Shown: piece by piece, positions 60,259 through 64,000 of the stretch
How positions within the stretch are numbered: position 1 is the stretch's first letter
How the letters are laid out: every line of letters begins with the position of its first letter
Assembly (NCBI GenBank): GCA_022841705.1
Contig: JALHQZ010000002.1
Coordinates: forward strand, 124,001-188,000
Length of the DNA stretch: 64,000 nucleotides
Source: Pirellulales bacterium
Lineage (GTDB): Bacteria > Planctomycetota > Planctomycetia > Pirellulales > Lacipirellulaceae
Direction: 5' to 3'
The notes under the pieces: model-generated
The model's database searches: none
What the model saw: only the letters and a program-made list of their open reading frames with translations
What the model was told of the DNA's origin: nothing
Made by a program: the position numbers and the translations under genes

Positions 60259-60741
60259 ATGGCCAACCGCCCCGACGCCGGCGACGTCTTCGACGTCCGC
60301 AAAGTGCGCAAGCTCGTCGAATTGATGAACGAGCATGAGCTGGCGGAAATCGACCTCAAGCAAGGCGACCAGCGGATTCGCCTCCGCAAAGGGGGCGAAC
60401 CGGTGATGATGACCGCCACGCCCGCTGCCCCCGTCGCCGCTGCCGCCGCGCCGGCTGCCTCGGCTCCGCCCGCCGCCGCCAAACCGGCCGCCGATGACTC
60501 GAACGCGATCGTCATCAAGAGCCCCATGGTCGGCACGTTTTACGCGTCGGCCAACCCGGAATCGGCGCCCTTCATTAAGGTCGGTGATCAAGTCGGCCCG
60601 TCGACCACGGTCTGCATTATCGAAGCAATGAAGGTCTTCAACGAAATCCCCGCCGAAGTCTCCGGCAAAGTCATCGCCGTGCTAGTGGAATCCGGCAGCG
60701 CGGTGGAGTTCGGCCAACCGTTGTTCAAATTGCAGAAATAG
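60259..60741 (+). CDS. accB: Acetyl-CoA carboxylase biotin carboxyl carrier protein
   Basis: 160 residues from the ATG at 60259 with GGAG upstream; the open frame from 60151 adds a non-matching stretch. The N-terminal part (DVRKVRKLVELMNEHELAEI) is the AccB-specific helix. A Pro/Ala linker (residues 50-80) follows, then the biotinyl domain VIKSPMVGTFYASANPESAP and CIIEAMKVFNEI with biotin Lys125 (EAMKV where EAMKM is usual). It carries carboxybiotin for fatty acid synthesis. accC follows after an 86-base spacer with an imperfect inverted repeat. Confidence 0.95.
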   Translation: MANRPDAGDVFDVRKVRKLVELMNEHELAEIDLKQGDQRIRLRKGGEPVMMTATPAAPVAAAAAPAASAPPAAAKPAADDSNAIVIKSPMVGTFYASANPESAPFIKVGDQVGPSTTVCIIEAMKVFNEIPAEVSGKVIAVLVESGSAVEFGQPLFKLQK

Positions 60742-60747
60742 CCCTTA

Positions 60748-60820
60748 GCTGTTGGCCATTGGCTGTTGGCTTGTAGCTGACTTGCCTCCAGCCAATAGCG
60801 AGTGGCCAATAGCGAACAGC
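60748..60820. repeat. Imperfect inverted repeat between accB and accC
   Basis: Left arm 60748-60770 (GCTGTTGGCCATTGGCTG...) and right arm 60791-60820 (GCCAATAGCGAGTGGCCAAT...) pair roughly. It shares words with the repeat between the tRNAs at 41481. Confidence 0.6.
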
Positions 60821-60827
60821 CTTTACG

Positions 60828-62177
60828 ATGTACCAACGTATTCTGATTGCCAACCGCGGAGAAATCGCCCTGCGGGTGATTCGCGCTTGCAAGGAATTGG
60901 GCATCGAGTCGGTGGCCATTTTTAGCGAAGCGGATCGCGGGAGCTTGTATCTCGATCTGGCCGACGAAAAAATCTGCGTCGGTCCGGCGAAGTCGGTCGA
61001 TAGTTATCTCAAGATTTCCAGCGTCATCAGCGCGGCCGAAGTGGGGAACGTTCAAGCGATTCACCCCGGCTACGGCTTTCTGGCCGAGAATGCCCACTTC
61101 AACGAGATTTGCCGGAGCTGCAATATCGACTTCATTGGCCCCACGCCCGACGCGATGGCGAAGCTGGGTGACAAGAACGTCGCCCGTGAAATGGCCCGCG
61201 CCGCCAATGTCCCCGTGGTCCCCGGCAGCGAAGGGATCATCACGGAAGAGCGCGACGCGATGAAGTTCGCCCACGAGGTCGGCTTCCCCGTGCTCATCAA
61301 AGCGGTCGCTGGCGGTGGCGGCCGCGGGATGCGCGTCGCGGCGAATGATCTCGCGCTTAAGTCCGCCCTGCAACAAGCGCAGACCGAAGCCCAAGCCGCG
61401 TTCGGCAACGGCGCCGTCTACCTCGAGAAATACATCGAACATCCGCGGCACGTGGAAGTGCAGGTGATCGCCGATCATCACGGCAACGCGGTCCATCTGT
61501 TCGAGCGTGATTGCTCCACGCAGCGCCGCCATCAAAAGCTGATCGAAGAGAGCCCCAGCACTAGCATCACACCCGAAACGCGCGCCGCCATGTGCGACGC
61601 GGCCAAGCGGCTGATTCTGTCGGCCAACTACACCAACGCGGCGACCGTCGAGTTCATCGTTGATCAGCAAGGCAAGTTCTACTTCATCGAAGTGAATGCG
61701 CGCATCCAAGTAGAACACCCCGTCTCTGAAGCGGTGACGGGAATCGATCTCATTAAAGCGCAAATCCGCGTCGCCTCGGGCGAACCGCTGCCATTTACGC
61801 AAGACGACATCATCCAGCGCGGCCACTGTATCGAGTGCCGCATTAACGCCGAAGACCCAGCCCGCAACTTCCAACCGTCGCCCGGCCGGATCGAACGCCT
61901 CATCGCGCCCGGCGGGTTTGGCGTGCGGTTCGATACGCACGCCCACAGCGGTTACGTCGTGCCGCCGCACTACGACTCGATGATCGGCAAGCTGATCGTC
62001 CATCAACCCACCCGCGCCGAAGCGATCGCCTGCATGCAGCGCGCGCTCGCCGAGTTGCGTGTTGAAGGGATCAAAACGACCATCCCCCTCCACCAAGAAA
62101 TTCTCCGCCATACCGCCTTCAGCGAAGGCCGCATCGATACCACGTTCGTAGAACGCACGTTTACGAACCCGAGTTAG
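60828..62177 (+). CDS. accC: Acetyl-CoA carboxylase, biotin carboxylase subunit
   Basis: 449 residues. It starts [20 protein letters not shown]. The ATP-grasp Gly loop is [13 protein letters not shown], and [39 protein letters not shown] and [20 protein letters not shown] contain the catalytic and biotin-contact residues. It carboxylates biotin on AccB with ATP and bicarbonate. The length is standard. It follows accB in an operon. Confidence 0.97.
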   Translation: MYQRILIANRGEIALRVIRACKELGIESVAIFSEADRGSLYLDLADEKICVGPAKSVDSYLKISSVISAAEVGNVQAIHPGYGFLAENAHFNEICRSCNIDFIGPTPDAMAKLGDKNVAREMARAANVPVVPGSEGIITEERDAMKFAHEVGFPVLIKAVAGGGGRGMRVAANDLALKSALQQAQTEAQAAFGNGAVYLEKYIEHPRHVEVQVIADHHGNAVHLFERDCSTQRRHQKLIEESPSTSITPETRAAMCDAAKRLILSANYTNAATVEFIVDQQGKFYFIEVNARIQVEHPVSEAVTGIDLIKAQIRVASGEPLPFTQDDIIQRGHCIECRINAEDPARNFQPSPGRIERLIAPGGFGVRFDTHAHSGYVVPPHYDSMIGKLIVHQPTRAEAIACMQRALAELRVEGIKTTIPLHQEILRHTAFSEGRIDTTFVERTFTNPS

Positions 62178-62270
62178 TGAACCGCCAAGGACGCCAAGAT
62201 CGTAAAGGAAGAAGCGAACCGCAGAGAACGCGGAGCACACAGAAGACGTTGCGAGTTACAAGTCTTCTGA

Positions 62271-62293
62271 TTGGTCATTTCGGCTTGGTCATT
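62271..62293. repeat. Second copy of the 23-base unit found at 5779
   Basis: 62271-62293 is identical to 5779-5801 over 23 bases. Here it is a single arm without its inverted partner. It lies between accC and the phosphofructokinase gene, after a stretch (62178-62245) with AACCGCcAAGGACGCCAAG and GAACCGCAGAGAACGCGGAG words. Confidence 0.75.
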
Positions 62294-62386
62294 TAAAGCC
62301 CACTAACGAATTGCCCGCAGTACATACTAGCGCGAGTATGATTCGCGTCCCCCCTCCAGTTTCCCACCTCAATTTGATCTCCCGCC

Positions 62387-63718
62387 ATGGCTGATAACAG
62401 TCTCTCTCGCCCGCCGAAGGTTAAGCACAATTTCAAGAAGGCCGCCATCTTGTTTGCGGGCGGTCCGGCGCCGGGCGCCAACGCGGTAATTTCCGCCGCC
62501 GCCGTGTCGTTCCTGCGGAACGATATTCAGGCCATTGGCATCAAGCACGGCTACTCGGCGCTCGCAGAGTATTCACCGGAGAAGCCACTGGTGGAAGGGA
62601 CCGACTACGTCGTGCTCGATCACGCTCGGCTTAGTCGCACGCGGAACCGCAGCGGCATCATGATCGGCACGGCCCGCACGAACCCCGGCAAGTTGGTCTC
62701 GCACCCGTCGCATCTTGACGACCCCGAACGCTCGGCGCCGCTGAAGCGCGTGTACGAAGGCTTGCGGTCGCTTGGTGTCGACGCGCTGATCTCGATCGGC
62801 GGGGACGACACGCTCAAGACCGCCAACAAATTCAAACTGTTCCAAGATCGATTGCCGGCCGACGCGCCGCGGATTCCGGTCGTGCATCTGCCGAAGACAA
62901 TCGATAACGATTATTGCGGCATCGATTTTACCTTCGGCTACTTCACCGCCGTGGACTTCCTTGCGCGCGAAGTGCGTAACCTGCTGGCCGATGCCGAGGC
63001 GAATCGCTGCTACTTCCTCGTCGAGTCGATGGGCCGCAGTGCTGGTTGGCTGGCGTACGGCGTGGCGATTGCCGGCGAAGCGAGCCTGGTGATCAGCGTT
63101 GAAGACATCCGTGGCAAGTTCGCCACCGAAGAAGAAGTGACCGATCCAAAAACCGGCGCCAAAAACATGCGCAAGGTGATGAACATGGAAGAGGTCGTCC
63201 GCCGCATTGTGGCGACGATGGTTCAGCGCGAGAAAGAGGGAAAACAGTACGGCATCATCGTGATGGCGGAAGGCCTCGCCGAGTTCTTGCCGTTCAAGTA
63301 CATCGAAGGGGTCGGCCGGGACGATCACGGCCACATCAAGATTTCGGCCGTGCAGCTCTACTCGCTGATGGCGAAACTCATCGGCGATGAATACAAGAAG
63401 CAAACCGGCAAAGGGCAAACCATCAAAGCGCTACAGCTCGGATACGAGTCCCGCTGCGCCCAGCCTCACGCGTTCGACGTAATGCTCGGCAGCCAACTGG
63501 GCGTCGGCGCCTTCCGCGCGCTGGTCGAAAAGCAGCTCAACGGGGTAATGGTCAGCGTCGAGGGCCAGTTGCAACTCACCTACGTCCCCTTTGAGAACTT
63601 GGTGAACCCCGAAACCTTGGTGACCGTGGTCCGCTACATCGAACCCGAAAGCGACTTCCACAAACTCACGCGTTTCCTGGAAACGTACGTCAACGAAGAA
63701 GAGAACGTCCCCGGCTAG
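62387..63718 (+). CDS. pfp: 6-phosphofructokinase, probably PPi-dependent
   Basis: 443 residues, longer than bacterial ATP-PFK (about 320). The phosphoryl-donor motif is ISIGGDDTLKTA (GGDD at 138-141, where ATP enzymes have GGDGS). The substrate motif is PKTIDND (169-175, where ATP enzymes have PGTIDND). Both are the known diagnostic changes of pyrophosphate-dependent PFK. FVESMGRSAGWLAYG-type motif (LVESMGRSAGWLAYGVAIAG) is kept. It catalyses fructose 6-phosphate phosphorylation, reversibly if PPi is the donor. A pyrophosphatase gene starts 88 bases downstream. Confidence 0.9.
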   Translation: MADNSLSRPPKVKHNFKKAAILFAGGPAPGANAVISAAAVSFLRNDIQAIGIKHGYSALAEYSPEKPLVEGTDYVVLDHARLSRTRNRSGIMIGTARTNPGKLVSHPSHLDDPERSAPLKRVYEGLRSLGVDALISIGGDDTLKTANKFKLFQDRLPADAPRIPVVHLPKTIDNDYCGIDFTFGYFTAVDFLAREVRNLLADAEANRCYFLVESMGRSAGWLAYGVAIAGEASLVISVEDIRGKFATEEEVTDPKTGAKNMRKVMNMEEVVRRIVATMVQREKEGKQYGIIVMAEGLAEFLPFKYIEGVGRDDHGHIKISAVQLYSLMAKLIGDEYKKQTGKGQTIKALQLGYESRCAQPHAFDVMLGSQLGVGAFRALVEKQLNGVMVSVEGQLQLTYVPFENLVNPETLVTVVRYIEPESDFHKLTRFLETYVNEEENVPG

Positions 63719-63733
63719 GTAAGTCCGGAAGGC

Positions 63734-63777
63734 GGAATGCGGAATCTAGAAACGCATCTGCATTGATTCCGCATTCC
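63734..63777. repeat. Inverted repeat between pfp and ppa
   Basis: GGAATGCGGAATC (63734-63746) and its exact reverse complement (63765-63777), with a third related copy (CATTCCGCATT) at 63786-63796. Confidence 0.7.
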
Positions 63778-63806
63778 CACTTCCACATTCCGCATTTCAT
63801 AAGCAC

Positions 63807-64000
63807 ATGCCCTTTCCTCAACCGTTCTACCGTTGGCGGCCGCATCCTTGGCATGGGCTGGAGGTCGGGCCGGCGCCGCCGGAGATTGTGCATGCTTACA
63901 TCGAGCTCACGCCGTTCGATCGGGTTAAGTACGAGCTCGATAAAGCCACTGGTTATTTGCGCGTCGATCGGCCGAACCGCACGTCGTCATTTCCGCCCAC
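63807..64000 (+). CDS. ppa: Inorganic pyrophosphatase, partial (C-terminus off the window)
   Basis: 64 residues are visible from the ATG at 63807. [20 protein letters not shown], then [20 protein letters not shown], followed by [16 protein letters not shown], is the family I soluble pyrophosphatase start (the KYELDK motif). The remaining two thirds, including the metal-binding Asp cluster, lie beyond the right edge. It hydrolyses PPi to Pi. It follows the PPi-PFK gene and may be part of the same operon or regulated separately across the inverted repeat. Confidence 0.9.
   Translation, partial: MPFPQPFYRWRPHPWHGLEVGPAPPEIVHAYIELTPFDRVKYELDKATGYLRVDRPNRTSSFPP

Noticed and set aside
60588..62240. 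550-codon frame on the - strand opposite accC
   Set aside because: Shadow frame of accC; it also crosses the accB-accC spacer.

Overview
The window reads as a stretch of a Planctomycetes chromosome, most likely of the Pirellulales type. The evidence is the mix of families: a DUF1559 prepilin-like protein with an H-xn-DG end, several PEP-CTERM secreted proteins (two with dockerin repeats), many Tat-signal periplasmic enzymes, Gfo/Idh/MocA oxidoreductases, CsrA, HemQ, a DUF4914 protein and a planctomycete-type tyrosine integrase fragment. Genes lie on both strands in short runs. There is no rRNA, CRISPR array or intact mobile element. The assignment rests on recognising families, not on a database search.

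Layout. 1-4.8 kb: secreted and surface-type proteins (PEP-CTERM, DUF1559, a Cys/His-rich exported protein), a Ser/Thr kinase and tRNA-Arg. 5-9.8 kb: SGNH hydrolase, VOC protein, two unknown genes, a VOC pseudogene, an ABC-2 permease and CorA. 9.8-20.6 kb: housekeeping genes, namely purF, a Tat-exported oxidoreductase, rlmN, the EF-P lysylation set epmB/efp/epmA, a LysM protein with a dead YkuD-like end, pyrE and hemQ. 20.8-25 kb: the cytochrome c nitrite reductase pair nrfHA and an alginate-export-type porin. 25.9-33.7 kb: dnaE and sdhCAB. 34-39.7 kb: two PEP-CTERM proteins, csrA, a NarL/NarX-type two-component pair and a VIT/CCC1-type transporter. 39.7-41.6 kb: a decayed mobile region beside an orphan tRNA-Ile/tRNA-Ala pair. 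41.8-46.2 kb: an efflux adaptor, a dockerin/PEP-CTERM protein coupled to a DinB protein, and an M24 peptidase. 46.3-52.6 kb: a GHL10 glycosidase, two Gfo/Idh/MocA proteins, an SSS symporter and a NamZ-type muramidase. 52.6-56 kb: DUF4914 opposite a PEP-synthase/PPDK regulatory kinase. 56-60 kb: a PQQ-propeller protein, an HDOD protein and a frameshifted EAL gene. 59.87-60.04 kb: four parS-like palindromes. 60.2-64 kb: accBC, a PPi-type phosphofructokinase and the start of an inorganic pyrophosphatase.

The strongest points for follow-up are these. (1) The parS cluster, which suggests that the chromosome's ParB-loading site, and perhaps the origin, is near. (2) The GHL10-oxidoreductases-symporter-NamZ locus, which looks like a salvage system for peptide-free peptidoglycan glycans. 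(3) The divergent DUF4914/PPSR pair, which together with PPi-PFK and pyrophosphatase points to pyrophosphate- and PEP-centred control of carbon flow. (4) Many intergenic inverted repeats with 13-33 base arms, unrelated to one another in sequence. Several overlap the stop codon or the last codons of a neighbouring gene. (5) Single-base frameshifts in an EAL gene and a VOC gene that can be placed exactly.
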